Below, one piece after another: positions 52,127-63,072 of a stretch of DNA of 64,000 bases. The stretch is from the NCBI RefSeq assembly GCF_001427145.1, contig NZ_LMGL01000002.1, positions 639,442 through 703,441 of the forward strand. The letters run 5' to 3'. The notes beneath the pieces were generated by a model that saw only the letters and a list, made by a program, of their open reading frames with translations, was not told the origin of the DNA and did not search any database. Every line of letters begins with the position of its first letter. The first letter of the stretch is position 1. The DNA comes from Microbacterium sp. Root166 (GTDB lineage: Bacteria; Actinomycetota; Actinomycetes; Actinomycetales; Microbacteriaceae). The position numbers and the translations under genes were made by a program.

Positions 52127-53731
52127 TCAGGACTCGGTGATCTCGATCTGGCGGAAGAGGTCGGCCTGGATGTGCGACTGCACCTCGTCGAGCAGCTCGT
52201 CGTCCACCGGCGAGTCGACCGTGAGCACCGACAGCGCCTGGCCGCCCGCCTCGCGGCGGGCGATCTGCATGCCCGCGATGTTGATCCCGGCGTCGCCGAA
52301 CTTCTGGCCGTAGACCGCCACGATTCCGGGACGGTCGGTGTAGACCATCACGACGTGGTGCTTTTCGATGGGCAGCTCGATCGCGTAGTCGTTGATGCCG
52401 ACGAGCTTCTCGATCTGCTTCGTGCCGGTGAGCGTGCCCGACACCGACAGCTGCGAGCCGTCGGAGAGCGCCCCGCGCAGCGTGATGATGTTGCGGTACT
52501 CCGGGCTGTCGTCGTCGACGAGCAGCCGCACCTCGACGCCGCGCTGCTCGGCGAGCAGCGGGGCGTTCACGTACGACACCGTCTCGCTGACGATGTTGGT
52601 GAACACGCCCTTGAGCGCGGCGAGCTTGAGCACGCTCACGTCGTAGGCGTTCAGCTCGCCGTGGACCTCGACGTCGAGGCTGGTCAGCGGCGAGTGCGCG
52701 AGAGCGGCGAAGATCTGGCCGAGCTTCTCGACGAGCGGGATGCCGGGACGCACATACGGGTCGATGATGCCGCCGGCGACGTTGACGGCGTCGGGCACGA
52801 GGTCGCCGCCGAGAGCGAGGCGGACAGAGTTCGCGACAGACACGCCGGCCTTCTCCTGCGCCTCTTCCGTCGAGGCGCCGAGGTGGGGCGTGACGACGAC
52901 GTTGGGGAGGTCCAGCAGGGCGCGTGCAGTGCCGCCCTCGGCGGGGGGCTCGCTCGTGAAGACGTCGAGGCCGGCGCCGGCGATCTCACCGCTGGTGAGG
53001 GCCGCGTGCAGCTCCTCCTCGTCGATGAGGCCGCCGCGGGCGACGTTGACCACGAACGCGGTCGGCTTCATGATCTTGAACTGCTCGGCGCCGATCATGC
53101 CGGTCGTCTCGGGTGTCTTCGGCATGTGGATCGTGACGAAGTCGCTCTGCTGGAGCAGCTCGTCCAGGCTCAGCAGCTGCACGCCGAGCTGCTGCGCGCG
53201 GGCGCTGGTCACGTACGGGTCGTACGCGACGACGCGCATGTCGAAGGCCTGCAGGCGCGCCGCGATGAGGGCGCCGATGCGGCCGAGGCCGATGATGCCG
53301 ACGGTCTTCTCGAAGAGCTCGGTGCCGGTGTAGGAGCTGCGCTTCCACTGACCCTGCGCGAGCGACGCGTGCGCGGCCGGGATGCGGCGGGCCAGGCTCA
53401 GGATGTGGCCGACCGTCAGCTCGGCGGCCGAGATGATGTTGGAGGTCGGCGCGTTGACGACCATGACGCCGGCCGTGGTGGCCGACTTGATGTCGACGTT
53501 GTCGAGTCCGACGCCGGCACGGGCCACGACCTTGAGCACGGGGGCCGCCGCGATGGCCTCGGCATCGATCTTCGTCGCCGAGCGGATGAGCACCGCGTGC
53601 GCGTCAGCGAGGGCCGCGAGCAGCGCGGGCCGGTCGGTGCCGTCGACGTTGCGGACGTCGAAGTCGGGCCCGAGGGCGTCGATCGTGGCGGGAGAGAGTT
53701 CTTCGGCGATCAGGACGACGGGCTTCGACAC
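52127..53731 (-). CDS. serA: D-3-phosphoglycerate dehydrogenase
   Basis: SerA starts serine synthesis from 3-phosphoglycerate. The 534-residue protein is the long actinobacterial type: NAD-binding GLGRIGALIAARL (about residue 150), catalytic Arg/Glu/His (VNVARGG, DVFTSEPPAEGG, VVTPHLGASTEEAQ), an intervening ASB domain (about 320-450) and a C-terminal ACT domain (TDRPGIVAVYGQKFGDAGIN) for serine feedback. The start is GTG 53731. It is followed by the DUF2867 gene. Confidence 0.96.
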   Translation of the reverse strand: MSKPVVLIAEELSPATIDALGPDFDVRNVDGTDRPALLAALADAHAVLIRSATKIDAEAIAAAPVLKVVARAGVGLDNVDIKSATTAGVMVVNAPTSNIISAAELTVGHILSLARRIPAAHASLAQGQWKRSSYTGTELFEKTVGIIGLGRIGALIAARLQAFDMRVVAYDPYVTSARAQQLGVQLLSLDELLQQSDFVTIHMPKTPETTGMIGAEQFKIMKPTAFVVNVARGGLIDEEELHAALTSGEIAGAGLDVFTSEPPAEGGTARALLDLPNVVVTPHLGASTEEAQEKAGVSVANSVRLALGGDLVPDAVNVAGGIIDPYVRPGIPLVEKLGQIFAALAHSPLTSLDVEVHGELNAYDVSVLKLAALKGVFTNIVSETVSYVNAPLLAEQRGVEVRLLVDDDSPEYRNIITLRGALSDGSQLSVSGTLTGTKQIEKLVGINDYAIELPIEKHHVVMVYTDRPGIVAVYGQKFGDAGINIAGMQIARREAGGQALSVLTVDSPVDDELLDEVQSHIQADLFRQIEITES

Positions 53732-53868
53732 GAAAGCGGATCCTTTGGAGCGTGGGCGCGCACACAGACGCACGAACGGGTGGATGGTGCGCCGCACGCC
53801 ATCGGGGCGCAATCAGGTGCAACTCTATCCGCTGCCGCGGGCGTGCCCGATTCGTGTGACGGCGAGCG

Positions 53869-54234
53869 TCAGCCCAGGAGCGAGGCGCCGTACACCGCCG
53901 CGTACGCGACGACATTGAGCCAGAACACTGCCACCAGGCACAGGCCTGCGAGCAGGACGAGCGCGAACTGCCAGGCGCGCCGGCGCCAGCCCAGGGCGAA
54001 GGCGACCCCGAAGGCGATCAGCGGGAAGACGACGGCCAGCAGCAGGATGAACCAGCCGTAGGCGTTGAGTCCCAGTGGCCCCGTCGCCTGGGCGATGAGG
54101 AAGGCGAGGGCGTTCCAGAGCGCGTAGGCGTAGAACAGCCCGAACAGCACCGAGATCGTCACGAGGAGCCAGGTCGGAGTGAGACGGGCTTCGGGGGTTC
54201 CGGATGCCGCTGGCACGGCCGTCGCGTCACTCAT
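53869..54234 (-). CDS. small membrane protein, three helices
   Basis: A 121-residue protein with three hydrophobic segments (LLVTISVLFGLFYAYALWNA; FILLLAVVFPLIAFGVAFAL; FALVLLAGLCLVAVFWLNVV) and a short polar N-terminus. No family recognised. ATG 54234 overlaps the stop of the upstream gene (ATGA), so the two are co-translated. The 137-bp gap to serA (53732-53868) shows no clear gene. Confidence 0.75.
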   Translation of the reverse strand: MSDATAVPAASGTPEARLTPTWLLVTISVLFGLFYAYALWNALAFLIAQATGPLGLNAYGWFILLLAVVFPLIAFGVAFALGWRRRAWQFALVLLAGLCLVAVFWLNVVAYAAVYGASLLG

Positions 54235-54776
54235 CGCCCGATCACCCCCACCATGATGAAGGGCCACGGCAGAAGGAGCACCACTCCCCCTGCGAGCCAG
54301 GCGAAACGGACCCACGGGCGCGATCCCGCCGTGAGCAGGCACACCGTCGTGAACCACACCAGGGGAGCGAGCACGGCGAGCCAGAGACTGACCTGGTAGG
54401 CGATCGGCGCGACGAGGAACTCGGCCACGGCCTGCAGTCGGAGCCCACCGATGAGCCAGCCGACGGCGTACAGCAGCGAGAACCCGCCGAGGACACCCAA
54501 GGCGATCAGCTCGGCGTTGCCCATCGGCTCGCGGACGCGACTCTCGCCGGTGTCGCCGGTGTCGGCGGCCTCGGGTCGGACGTCGACGTCGGCGTCGGCA
54601 TCCCGATCGACGGTCTCACTCCCCCGGCCGACAGCGTTCCAGCCTTCGGGGAGCGCCGCGGCCTCTGCAGGCGCGCCTGCGGGCTCGGGCACCGCACCGG
54701 GCTCAGCGCCGACGTCGAGCGTCGGGTCGTCGTCCCCGTCCCATCTCAGGGCATCGTCATCGCGTCCGGTCGGCAC
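54231..54776 (-). CDS. membrane protein with acidic N-terminal region
   Basis: A 181-residue protein with an acidic, Pro/Ala-rich N-terminus of about 85 residues (DDDPTLDVGAEPGAVPEPAG) and four hydrophobic segments (LIALGVLGGFSLLYAVGWLI and others). The GTG at 54776 is chosen because a TACGCT lies 6 nt upstream. No family recognised; coupling with the next small membrane protein suggests a two-component membrane complex. Confidence 0.75.
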   Translation of the reverse strand: MPTGRDDDALRWDGDDDPTLDVGAEPGAVPEPAGAPAEAAALPEGWNAVGRGSETVDRDADADVDVRPEAADTGDTGESRVREPMGNAELIALGVLGGFSLLYAVGWLIGGLRLQAVAEFLVAPIAYQVSLWLAVLAPLVWFTTVCLLTAGSRPWVRFAWLAGGVVLLLPWPFIMVGVIGR

Positions 54777-54782
54777 CTGATC

Positions 54783-54788
54783 AGCGTA
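54783..54788 (-). promoter_or_regulatory. -10 box (TACGCT) for leaderless membrane-protein gene
   Basis: Six nt before GTG 54776; fixes this start rather than an upstream one. Confidence 0.5.
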
Positions 54789-54844
54789 GCGGGGCGGTCC
54801 CGTCCGACGCCGCGCACCGTACTCGGTCCCCCGGCGCAAATGCA

Positions 54845-54874
54845 GAGGCTCCCGTGCATCTCCACGGGAGCCTC
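54845..54874 (-). terminator. terminator of the repeat lipoprotein gene
   Basis: Perfect 12-bp stem (GAGGCTCCCGTG with CACGGGAGCCTC), 6-nt loop, 55 nt after the stop on the minus strand. Confidence 0.8.
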
Positions 54875-54928
54875 AGCATCCGATCCGCGGCGTCGCCTGC
54901 CCCTCGGTGACCACCTTTGATGCAACCT

Positions 54929-55327
54929 TCACTCAAGACCCTCCAGGCGATCGACGACGACCCGCACCTGCGTCACAGCACTGTCCGGCGACGGCTGCTC
55001 GAGCCGATCGGGGATGACCCGCACCTGTATCAGGGGGCGGTCCTGCAGCAGCTGCTGCTCCAGGCGATCGACGACGACCCGTACCTGCGCGGCGTCGCGC
55101 GTCGCGTCGGCTCGCTGTGCGCGCTGCGCCCACTGCTCGGCGAGGCCTTCATAGCGAGCCTGCGAGGCGGCGGACGTGCGCGCGACCTGCTGCACGCTCG
55201 CTGGCGAGTCCTCTGTGGCCCGATCGACGACACCGGTCTGGCATCCCGCCAGCCCGAGGGCGACGACCGCGAGAGCGGTTGCCGTGAGAGCGGCCCTACG
55301 GCCGTCTCCGCGCGTGATGGTGTTCAT
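54929..55327 (-). CDS. putative lipoprotein with three C-terminal repeats
   Basis: A 132-residue protein with signal peptide (RRAALTATALAVVALGLAGC, lipobox LAGC), a polar helical middle (QQVARTSAASQARYEGLAEQ) and three repeats of QVRVxxDRLE spaced 20 and 19 residues. GGAG lies 6 nt before the ATG. The antisense strand is also open here (189 codons, repeats IDDDPHLR), but lacks a Shine-Dalgarno and the signal-peptide logic favours the minus strand. Function unknown. Confidence 0.7.
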   Translation of the reverse strand: MNTITRGDGRRAALTATALAVVALGLAGCQTGVVDRATEDSPASVQQVARTSAASQARYEGLAEQWAQRAQRADATRDAAQVRVVVDRLEQQLLQDRPLIQVRVIPDRLEQPSPDSAVTQVRVVVDRLEGLE

Positions 55328-55439
55328 TTCGGGCTCCTTCATCATCGCCGGACGGGTTTCCGGCTCGTGCTCATAAAGAGCGGACGGAGCCCGACGGTGA
55401 TACCGACGCCAGATGAGAGAACTGCTCGGCAACGGAAGC

Positions 55440-55483
55440 GGCCCGGCCGCGACCCTCCGGGTTGGGGAGGGCGCGACCGGGCC
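55440..55483 (-). terminator. terminator of ilvC
   Basis: A long GC-rich stem (GGCCCGG...CCCTCC with its complement, one bulge and one wobble) begins 40 nt after the ilvC stop. Confidence 0.75.
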
Positions 55484-55522
55484 TGAGCCGTTCCTGTGGG
55501 TACGACTGGTTCGGTGCGGGGC

Positions 55523-56623
<1,101 letters not shown>

Positions 56624-57133
56624 TCAGCCGCGCAGGACGCGCTCGGTGATGCTCTTGCCGCCACGGCCGATGGCGAGGAGGCCCGACTGCGCGAGCTCCT
56701 TGATGCCGAACGGCTCGAGCGCGCGCAGGAAGGCCTCGACCTTGCCCTTGTCGCCGGTCACCTCGACCACGAGCGCGTCGGTGGCGTAGTCGACGATCGA
56801 CGCGCGGAAGAGGTTGACGACCTCGAGCACGTTCGACCGCGTCTGGTTGTCGGCGCGGACCTTCACGAGGATGTGATCGCGCTGCACGGACGACGACTGG
56901 TCGAGCTCGACGATCTTGATGACGTTGACGAGCTTGTTCAGCTGCTTGGTCACCTGCTCCAGTGGGAGCGCGTCGACGTCGACCACGACGGTGATGCGGG
57001 ACAGCCCGGGCACCTCGGTGACACCCACCGCGAGGGACTCGATGTTGAAGCCGCGGCGGGCGAACAGGCCGGCGACGCGGGTCAGCAGACCCGGCTTGTC
57101 CTCCACGAGGAGGCTCAGCACGTGAGTGGTCAT
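56624..57133 (-). CDS. ilvN: acetolactate synthase small subunit
   Basis: The regulatory subunit that gives acetolactate synthase its valine inhibition. The 169-residue product has an N-terminal ACT domain (HVLSLLVEDKPGLLTRVAGL, then FARRGFNIESLAVG) and a C-terminal ALS_ss_C domain (about 80-165). The ATG lies 3 bp after the ilvB stop, so the two subunits are made in a coupled way. Confidence 0.97.
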   Translation of the reverse strand: MTTHVLSLLVEDKPGLLTRVAGLFARRGFNIESLAVGVTEVPGLSRITVVVDVDALPLEQVTKQLNKLVNVIKIVELDQSSSVQRDHILVKVRADNQTRSNVLEVVNLFRASIVDYATDALVVEVTGDKGKVEAFLRALEPFGIKELAQSGLLAIGRGGKSITERVLRG

Positions 57134-57136
57134 GGC

Positions 57137-58939
57137 TCAGGCCTCCTGATCGAACGTCGGCGCGTGGTCACGCGCGTACTGGACGTAGCTGTTGCTGACG
57201 CCCTGGGGAACCATGGGCCACACCATCGCGTCGGCGCTCACGACGAAGTCGATGACGACGGGGCGGTCGTTCGTCTCGAGGGCGAGCGTGATCGCGGCAT
57301 CCACGTCCTCCTCTTTCTCGACGCGGATCGCGAGGCAGCCGTAGGCCTCCGCGAGCTTCACGAAGTCGGGGATGCGGACGGTGTCGTGACCGGTGTTGAG
57401 GTCGGTGTTCGAGTACCGGCCGTCGTAGAACAGCGTCTGCCACTGGCGCACCATGCCCAGCGACGAGTTGTTGATGATCGCGACCTTGATCGGGATCTTG
57501 TTGATGGTGCAGGTGGCGAGCTCCTGATTGGTCATCTGGAAGCAGCCGTCGCCGTCGATCGCCCAGACGTGCCGGTCAGGCTCGGCGACCTTCGCGCCCA
57601 TCGCCGCAGGGACCGAGTAGCCCATGGTGCCGGCGCCGCCGGAGTTGAGCCACGCGTTGGGGCGCTCGTACTTGATGAACTGCGCAGCCCACATCTGGTG
57701 CTGGCCCACGCCCGCGGCGAAGATGCCCTCGGGTCCGGTGAGCTCGCCGATGCGCTGGATCACGTACTGCGGCGACATGAGGCCGTCGGTGGGCTGCGTG
57801 TAGCCCAGCGGGAACTCGTCGCGCAGCCCGTCGAGGAACGACCACCATTCGCCGATGTCGGGAGCGGATGCCGCGGCAGCCGCGCGGAAGGCCGCCTCGA
57901 GGTCGACCAGCACGTCCTTCAGGTCACCCACGATGGGCACGTCGGCCGCGCGGATCTTCCCGATCTCGGCGGGGTCGATGTCGACGTGGACGACCTGGGC
58001 GTTCGGGGCGAACAGCGCCGCCTTGCCCGTGACGCGGTCGTCGAACCGCGCACCCAGCGAGACGAGGAGGTCGGCCTCCTGCAGCGCCAGGACGGCGGGC
58101 ACCGTGCCGTGCATGCCGGGCATGCCCAGGTGCTGCTGGTGCGAGTCGGGGAACGCGCCCCGGGCCATCAGCGTCGTGACGACGGGAGCGCCGGTTGCCT
58201 CTGCGAGGGCGAGCAGCTCGGCCGACGCCTGCGAGCGGATCACGCCGCCGCCGACGTACAGCACCGGCTTCTTCGCCTCGGCGATCATCTGGGCCGCGGC
58301 CTGGATCTGCTTGCCGTGCGCCTTGGTCACCGGGCGGTAGCCGGGGAGGTCGACCTTGGGCGGCCAGATGAACGGCGCCTCGGCCTGCTGCGCGTCCTTC
58401 GTGATGTCCACGAGCACGGGGCCCGGACGCCCGGTGCCGGCGATCTCGAACGCCGCGGCGATGGCACCCGGGATCTCGGATGCGTCCTTCACCAGGAACG
58501 AGTGCTTCGTGATCGGCATCGTGATGCCCACGATGTCGGCCTCCTGGAAGGCATCCGTCCCCATCAGGTTGGAGAAGACCTGGCCGGTGATGCAGACGAT
58601 CGGCACCGAGTCCATGTAGGCGTCGGCGATCGCGGTGACGAGGTTCGTGGCGCCGGGACCCGACGTCGCGATGGCGACGCCGATCTTGTTCGACGCCGAT
58701 GCGTAGCCCTCGGCCGCGTGGCCGGCGCCCTGCTCGTGGCGCACCAGGATGTGGCGCAGCTCGGTCGAGTCCATGAGCGGGTCGTAGACGGGGAGGATGG
58801 CGCCGCCCGGCAGCCCGAAGACGTCGGTGACGCCGAGCAGCTCGAGCGAGCGGACGACCGCCTGTGCGCCCGTGAGCACGGGCGCGGTGGCGGTGCGGGC
58901 GGGTGGCCGGGGAACGGCCGCAGCGGTTTCGGCAGGCAT
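57137..58939 (-). CDS. ilvB: acetolactate synthase large subunit
   Basis: The thiamine-diphosphate enzyme that joins two pyruvates, or pyruvate and 2-oxobutyrate. The 600-residue product has the catalytic Glu in [17 protein letters not shown] (about residue 65), the GVQQMWA-like region [11 protein letters not shown], and the ThDP motif [20 protein letters not shown] (about 460-490). No separate leader peptide or attenuator was found in the 44-bp gap to ilvD. Operon ilvD-ilvB-ilvN-ilvC. Confidence 0.97.
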   Translation of the reverse strand: MPAETAAAVPRPPARTATAPVLTGAQAVVRSLELLGVTDVFGLPGGAILPVYDPLMDSTELRHILVRHEQGAGHAAEGYASASNKIGVAIATSGPGATNLVTAIADAYMDSVPIVCITGQVFSNLMGTDAFQEADIVGITMPITKHSFLVKDASEIPGAIAAAFEIAGTGRPGPVLVDITKDAQQAEAPFIWPPKVDLPGYRPVTKAHGKQIQAAAQMIAEAKKPVLYVGGGVIRSQASAELLALAEATGAPVVTTLMARGAFPDSHQQHLGMPGMHGTVPAVLALQEADLLVSLGARFDDRVTGKAALFAPNAQVVHVDIDPAEIGKIRAADVPIVGDLKDVLVDLEAAFRAAAAASAPDIGEWWSFLDGLRDEFPLGYTQPTDGLMSPQYVIQRIGELTGPEGIFAAGVGQHQMWAAQFIKYERPNAWLNSGGAGTMGYSVPAAMGAKVAEPDRHVWAIDGDGCFQMTNQELATCTINKIPIKVAIINNSSLGMVRQWQTLFYDGRYSNTDLNTGHDTVRIPDFVKLAEAYGCLAIRVEKEEDVDAAITLALETNDRPVVIDFVVSADAMVWPMVPQGVSNSYVQYARDHAPTFDQEA

Positions 58940-58983
58940 GGTGATGATCCTCGATCAGTCGAAGCGGATGTCGGTCGCCGTAC

Positions 58984-60705
58984 TCAGCCCGTCGTCGCGC
59001 CAACGGCTGCGGAACGCACGAGCTTGGAGTACTTGGCAAGGACGCCACGGGTATAGCGCGGGGGAAGCGGCTCCCAGCCAGAGCGGCGGGAGTCGAGCTC
59101 TGCATCGTCGACGAGTAGGTCGAGAGTGCGAGCCGCGATATCGACCCGTATCAGATCACCATCGCGCACGAAGGCGATGGGACCAGCGTCCACCGCTTCG
59201 GGTGCTATGTGGCCGATGCACAGGCCGGTTGTGCCGCCTGAGAATCTGCCGTCCGTCAAGAGTAGTACATCTTTTCCGAGGCCCGCGCCCTTGATGGCGG
59301 CGGTGATGGCGAGCATCTCGCGCATGCCGGGGCCGCCCTTGGGGCCCTCGTAGCGGATCACCACGACGTCGCCGGCGGCGATCTCGCCGGCCTCCAGCGC
59401 GTCCATCGCCGCGCGCTCGCGCTCGAAGACCCGTGCGGGTCCTTCGAACACGTCGGCGTCGAATCCGGCCGACTTCACCACGGCGCCCTCGGGGGCGATC
59501 GAGCCGTGCAGGATCGTGATCCCGCCGCTCTTGTGGATCGGGTCGTCGAACGTGTGGATGACGGTGCCGTCGATCGGGTCGGGGTTCAGCTCTTCGAGGT
59601 TCTCGGCGAGCGTCTTGCCCGTGACGGTGAGCGCGTCGCCGTGGAGGAGACCCTCGTCGAGCATCGCCTTCATGATGACCGGGATGCCGCCGTGACGGTC
59701 GACGTCGTTCATGACGTACTTGCCGAACGGCTTCATGTCGGCCACGTGCGGCACCCTGTCGCCGATGCGGTTGAAGTCGTGCAGGCTCAGCTCGACCTCC
59801 GCCTCGTTCGCGATGGCGAGCAGATGGAGGACGACGTTGGTCGAGCCGCCGAGCGCCATCGCCAGGGCGATCGCGTTCTCGAAGGCCTCCTTGGTCAGGA
59901 TGTCGCGCGTGGTGATGCCCTGACGCAGCAGGTTGACAACGGCCTCGCCCGAGCGGTGCGCGAAGTAGTCGCGGCGACGGTCTGCCGAAGGCGGCGCGGC
60001 CGAGCCGGGCAGGCTCAGTCCGAGCGCCTCGGCGACCGAGGCCATCGTGTTGGCGGTGTACATGCCGCCGCACGCGCCCTCGCCGGGCGCGATCGCGCAC
60101 TCGATGCGCTTGAGGTCGGCCTCGCTCATCTTGCCCGCGAGGCAGGCGCCCACGGCCTCGAACGAGTCGATGATCGTGACGTCCTTCTCGGTGCCGTCGC
60201 TGAGCTTGACCCAGCCCGGCGCTATGGATCCGGCGTAGAGGAACACGCTCGACAGGTCGAGCCGGGCCGAGGCCATGAGCATTCCGGGGATGGACTTGTC
60301 GCAGCCGGCGAGCAGCACCGAGCCGTCCAGGCGCTCGGCCATGATGACGGTCTCGACGGAGTCCGCGATGACCTCGCGCGAGACGAGCGAGAAGTGCATG
60401 CCCTCGTGACCCATCGAGATGCCGTCGGAGACGGAGATGGTGCCGAACTGCAGCGGGTAGCCGCCACCCGCGTGCACGCCCTCTTTGGCGCCCTGCGCGA
60501 GCCGGTCGAGGCTCAGGTTGCAGGGGGTGATCTCGTTCCAGCTCGACGCGATCCCGATCTGGGGCTTGTCCCAGTCCTCGTCCCCCATGCCCACGGCGCG
60601 GAGCATGCCGCGTGACGTGGTGGCTTCGATGCCGTCGGTGACGACGCGGCTGCGGGGCTTGATGTCGATGGAGGCAGAGGTGCCGGGCAGGGAGTCTGAA
60701 GGCAT
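58984..60705 (-). CDS. ilvD: dihydroxy-acid dehydratase
   Basis: IlvD dehydrates the dihydroxy acids to 2-oxo acids using an Fe-S cluster. The 573-residue protein has the cluster cysteines in [23 protein letters not shown] and [14 protein letters not shown], plus [15 protein letters not shown] near the C-terminus. It opens the ilvD-ilvB-ilvN-ilvC block. The last ~95 codons (about 58984-59280) use codons rare in the rest (AAA, GTA, CTA, AGA, TCA, ACA, ATA) although the protein stays intact, pointing to a gene-conversion or recombination tract. Confidence 0.96.
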   Translation of the reverse strand: MPSDSLPGTSASIDIKPRSRVVTDGIEATTSRGMLRAVGMGDEDWDKPQIGIASSWNEITPCNLSLDRLAQGAKEGVHAGGGYPLQFGTISVSDGISMGHEGMHFSLVSREVIADSVETVIMAERLDGSVLLAGCDKSIPGMLMASARLDLSSVFLYAGSIAPGWVKLSDGTEKDVTIIDSFEAVGACLAGKMSEADLKRIECAIAPGEGACGGMYTANTMASVAEALGLSLPGSAAPPSADRRRDYFAHRSGEAVVNLLRQGITTRDILTKEAFENAIALAMALGGSTNVVLHLLAIANEAEVELSLHDFNRIGDRVPHVADMKPFGKYVMNDVDRHGGIPVIMKAMLDEGLLHGDALTVTGKTLAENLEELNPDPIDGTVIHTFDDPIHKSGGITILHGSIAPEGAVVKSAGFDADVFEGPARVFERERAAMDALEAGEIAAGDVVVIRYEGPKGGPGMREMLAITAAIKGAGLGKDVLLLTDGRFSGGTTGLCIGHIAPEAVDAGPIAFVRDGDLIRVDIAARTLDLLVDDAELDSRRSGWEPLPPRYTRGVLAKYSKLVRSAAVGATTG

Positions 60706-60714
60706 GCTCGCAGT

Positions 60715-61506
60715 CTATTGCCGAGTGGCGGAGCGCTTGCCCGCTATGACGGACAGCACGGCCGCCAGGGCGGGGATGTCCGGCACGCACAGCGTCGCCG
60801 CGGTCGGGCGGCTGCCGACGTGCACGCCCAGGTCGGTGGCGGCGAGGCTGCGCAGGGCGTCTTCGTCGGTGACGTCGTCCCCTGCGAACAGGACGGCGGC
60901 GGCATCCGTGTGGGCACGAAGCTCCGCGACCGCGGAGTCCTTGCCCTCGTGACGGAACGCGTACTCGATGATGTTGTGACCGGTACGCCGGCGCCAGGCG
61001 GGGGCCTCCGCGGCGACCATCGCGTCCACGAGCCGATTGGCCTCGAAGGCGTCGGCGGGGGTGGCCTTGCGGGTGTGCACGCCGAAGCCGAATCGCTTGG
61101 GCTCGATCCACACGCCCGCCAGCTCCTCGGTGGCCGCTTCAGCCCGCTCCCGCAGCACGTCTCGCAGACGCGCGTCATCGGGCTGGTCCTCGTGCGACTG
61201 CACCCCTTCGCCGGGGTACCAGAACTCGGCCCCGTGCGAGCCGGCCAGCAGGAGCGGAGAGTCGTCGTCGTGCTCGGCGATCAGCCGCAGGTCGGTGAGG
61301 CTGCGGCCCGAGACGAGGGCGACGATCGTGTCGGGGGCCGCGACGAGGGCGTCCAGCGCCTCTCGGGCGGCGGGAAGCATGCGCGCGTCCATGGGCTCGT
61401 CGGCGAGCGGCGAGAGCGTGCCGTCGAAGTCGAGCGCGACAAGAAGACGATCGGATGCCGCGACCGGCGCGATCGCGTCCAGGACGTCCTGCGAGACGGC
61501 GCTCAT
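60715..61506 (-). CDS. otsB: trehalose-6-phosphate phosphatase
   Basis: OtsB removes phosphate from trehalose-6-phosphate. The 263-residue HAD-type protein has the nucleophile Asp in VALDFDGTLSPLAD (residue ~25), VSGRSLTDL, SHGAEFW and the acidic motif FAGDDVTDEDAL (about 215). It overlaps otsA's stop by 4 bp, so the two are coupled as otsA-otsB. The short intergenic distance to ilvD (9 bp) is on the same strand but the genes are unrelated in pathway. Confidence 0.95.
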   Translation of the reverse strand: MSAVSQDVLDAIAPVAASDRLLVALDFDGTLSPLADEPMDARMLPAAREALDALVAAPDTIVALVSGRSLTDLRLIAEHDDDSPLLLAGSHGAEFWYPGEGVQSHEDQPDDARLRDVLRERAEAATEELAGVWIEPKRFGFGVHTRKATPADAFEANRLVDAMVAAEAPAWRRRTGHNIIEYAFRHEGKDSAVAELRAHTDAAAVLFAGDDVTDEDALRSLAATDLGVHVGSRPTAATLCVPDIPALAAVLSVIAGKRSATRQ

Positions 61507-62936
61507 GCGTCGGCCCGGATCGCACGGTTGGCCGTGCCCGCCGATCCGAGGGCGGCGAGGAACGACTCCGACCAGCGCGCGACGTCGTTCTCGAGGACCT
61601 TGCGCCGCAGCGCCCGCATGCGCCGGCCCTGCTCGGCCGCGGGCATCTCGATGGCTCGCATGATCGCCTCTTTCATGCCGTCGATGTCGTGGGGGTTGAT
61701 GCGCACGGCGCTCGAGAGCTCGTCGGCGGCGCCGGCGAACTCGCTCAGCACCAGGACGCCGCGATTGTCGGCGCGGGCCGCGACGTACTCCTTGGCGACC
61801 AGGTTCATCCCGTCGCGGAGCGCCGTGACGAGCATGACGTCGGCCGCGAGGAAGAGCGCGACCATCTCCTCGCGCGGGAACGCCTGGTGCAGATACCGCA
61901 CCGCGGTGTGGCCCATCGTGTCGAAGTCGCCGTTGACGCGCCCGACGGAGAGCTCGATCTCATCGCGCAGCTGCACGTACGCCTCGACCCGCTCGCGGCT
62001 CGGGCTGGCGACCTGCACCAGGGTGACGTCCTCGACGCTGATCGCACCGTCCTCGAGCAGCTCGCTGTAGGCCTTGAGCCGGTGGCGGATCCCCTTGGTG
62101 TAGTCGAGCCTGTCGACGCCGAGCAGGATCTTGCGCGGATTGCCGAGGTCCGAGCGGATCTCCGCGGCACGAGCGCGGATCTCGGGGCGCCGGGCGAGCT
62201 CGACGTAGGAGGCGGAGTCGATCGAGATCGGGAACGCCCGGGCCAGCACGTTGCGGGTGGTGCCGTCGCCGTTGGGGACGGTGATTCCGGTCGCCTTGGT
62301 GCCGTAGCGCAGCTGGCGACGCACGGCGCGGGCGAAGTTGCCCGCGTCCGCCACGCGCTGGAAGCCGATGACGTCGGCACCGAGAAGGCCTTCGAGCATC
62401 TGCCTGCGCCAGGGCAGCTGCGAGTACAGGCCGTATGCCGGGAAGGGAATGTGGTGGAAGTAGCCGATGATCAGATCCGGGCGCGCCTCGCGCAGCATCT
62501 TCGGCACGAGCTGCAGCTGATAGTCCTGCACCCACACCGTCGCGCCCGGTGCCGCGGCGGCGGCGGCGGCCTCGGCGAAGCGCCGGTTGACCTTCACGTA
62601 GGAGTCCCACCACACGCGCCGGTACCGGGGCTCGGCGATGACGTCGTGGTACAGCGGCCAGATCGTGTCGTTCGACATGCCCTCGTAGTACAGCTCGACG
62701 TCTTCGGCCGAGAGCGTGACGGGAACGAGGTAGGTGCCCTCGAACTCGAAGGGCTCGACCTCGATGTCGCTCTGGCCGGGCCAGCCCACCCAGGCACCGT
62801 CGGCACGGCGCATCACAGGCTCCAGGGCCGTCACGAGACCGCCGGGCGAGCGCCGCCACGTCGGCTCCCCATCGGCGTCGATCACGCGGTCGACGGGAAG
62901 GCGGTTGGCGACGACGACGAGTTCTGCCTGGGTCAC
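61503..62936 (-). CDS. otsA: trehalose-6-phosphate synthase
   Basis: OtsA joins UDP-glucose (or another NDP-glucose) with glucose-6-phosphate. The 477-residue GT20 protein has VVANRLPVDR at the N-terminus, VWVQDYQLQLVPKML (about residue 135), HHIPFPAYGLYSQLPWR and LGVDRLDYTKGI (about 260), and the nucleotide region VLSEFAGAADEL. The start is GTG with AGGAG upstream. Product trehalose protects against osmotic and desiccation stress. Confidence 0.96.
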   Translation of the reverse strand: MTQAELVVVANRLPVDRVIDADGEPTWRRSPGGLVTALEPVMRRADGAWVGWPGQSDIEVEPFEFEGTYLVPVTLSAEDVELYYEGMSNDTIWPLYHDVIAEPRYRRVWWDSYVKVNRRFAEAAAAAAAPGATVWVQDYQLQLVPKMLREARPDLIIGYFHHIPFPAYGLYSQLPWRRQMLEGLLGADVIGFQRVADAGNFARAVRRQLRYGTKATGITVPNGDGTTRNVLARAFPISIDSASYVELARRPEIRARAAEIRSDLGNPRKILLGVDRLDYTKGIRHRLKAYSELLEDGAISVEDVTLVQVASPSRERVEAYVQLRDEIELSVGRVNGDFDTMGHTAVRYLHQAFPREEMVALFLAADVMLVTALRDGMNLVAKEYVAARADNRGVLVLSEFAGAADELSSAVRINPHDIDGMKEAIMRAIEMPAAEQGRRMRALRRKVLENDVARWSESFLAALGSAGTANRAIRADA

Positions 62937-63060
62937 GCGGGCTCCTGACGGTGTCTGGGACGAGGCTTTCCCCAGGCTAACAGCGCGCCCGTCGCGCGCT
63001 CGGCCGCTTGACGCGCACGGCAGGACCTGTCAAGGGGCACCTTCCGCGGATGCCGCGCGA

Positions 63061-63066
63061 TAGCGT
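63061..63066 (+). promoter_or_regulatory. -10 box (TAGCGT) for leaderless small membrane protein
   Basis: Six nt before ATG 63073, no Shine-Dalgarno. Confidence 0.5.
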
Positions 63067-63072
63067 GGGCGC

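Noticed and set aside
54917..55486. 189-codon plus-strand frame with IDDDPHLR repeats
   Set aside because: No ribosome-binding site or promoter; the repeats are the reverse complement of those in the signal-peptide-bearing lipoprotein. Kept only as a finding to test.
58940..58983. Attenuator leader peptide before ilvB
   Set aside because: Only 44 bp separate ilvD and ilvB and they hold no Val/Leu/Ile-rich ORF or terminator.
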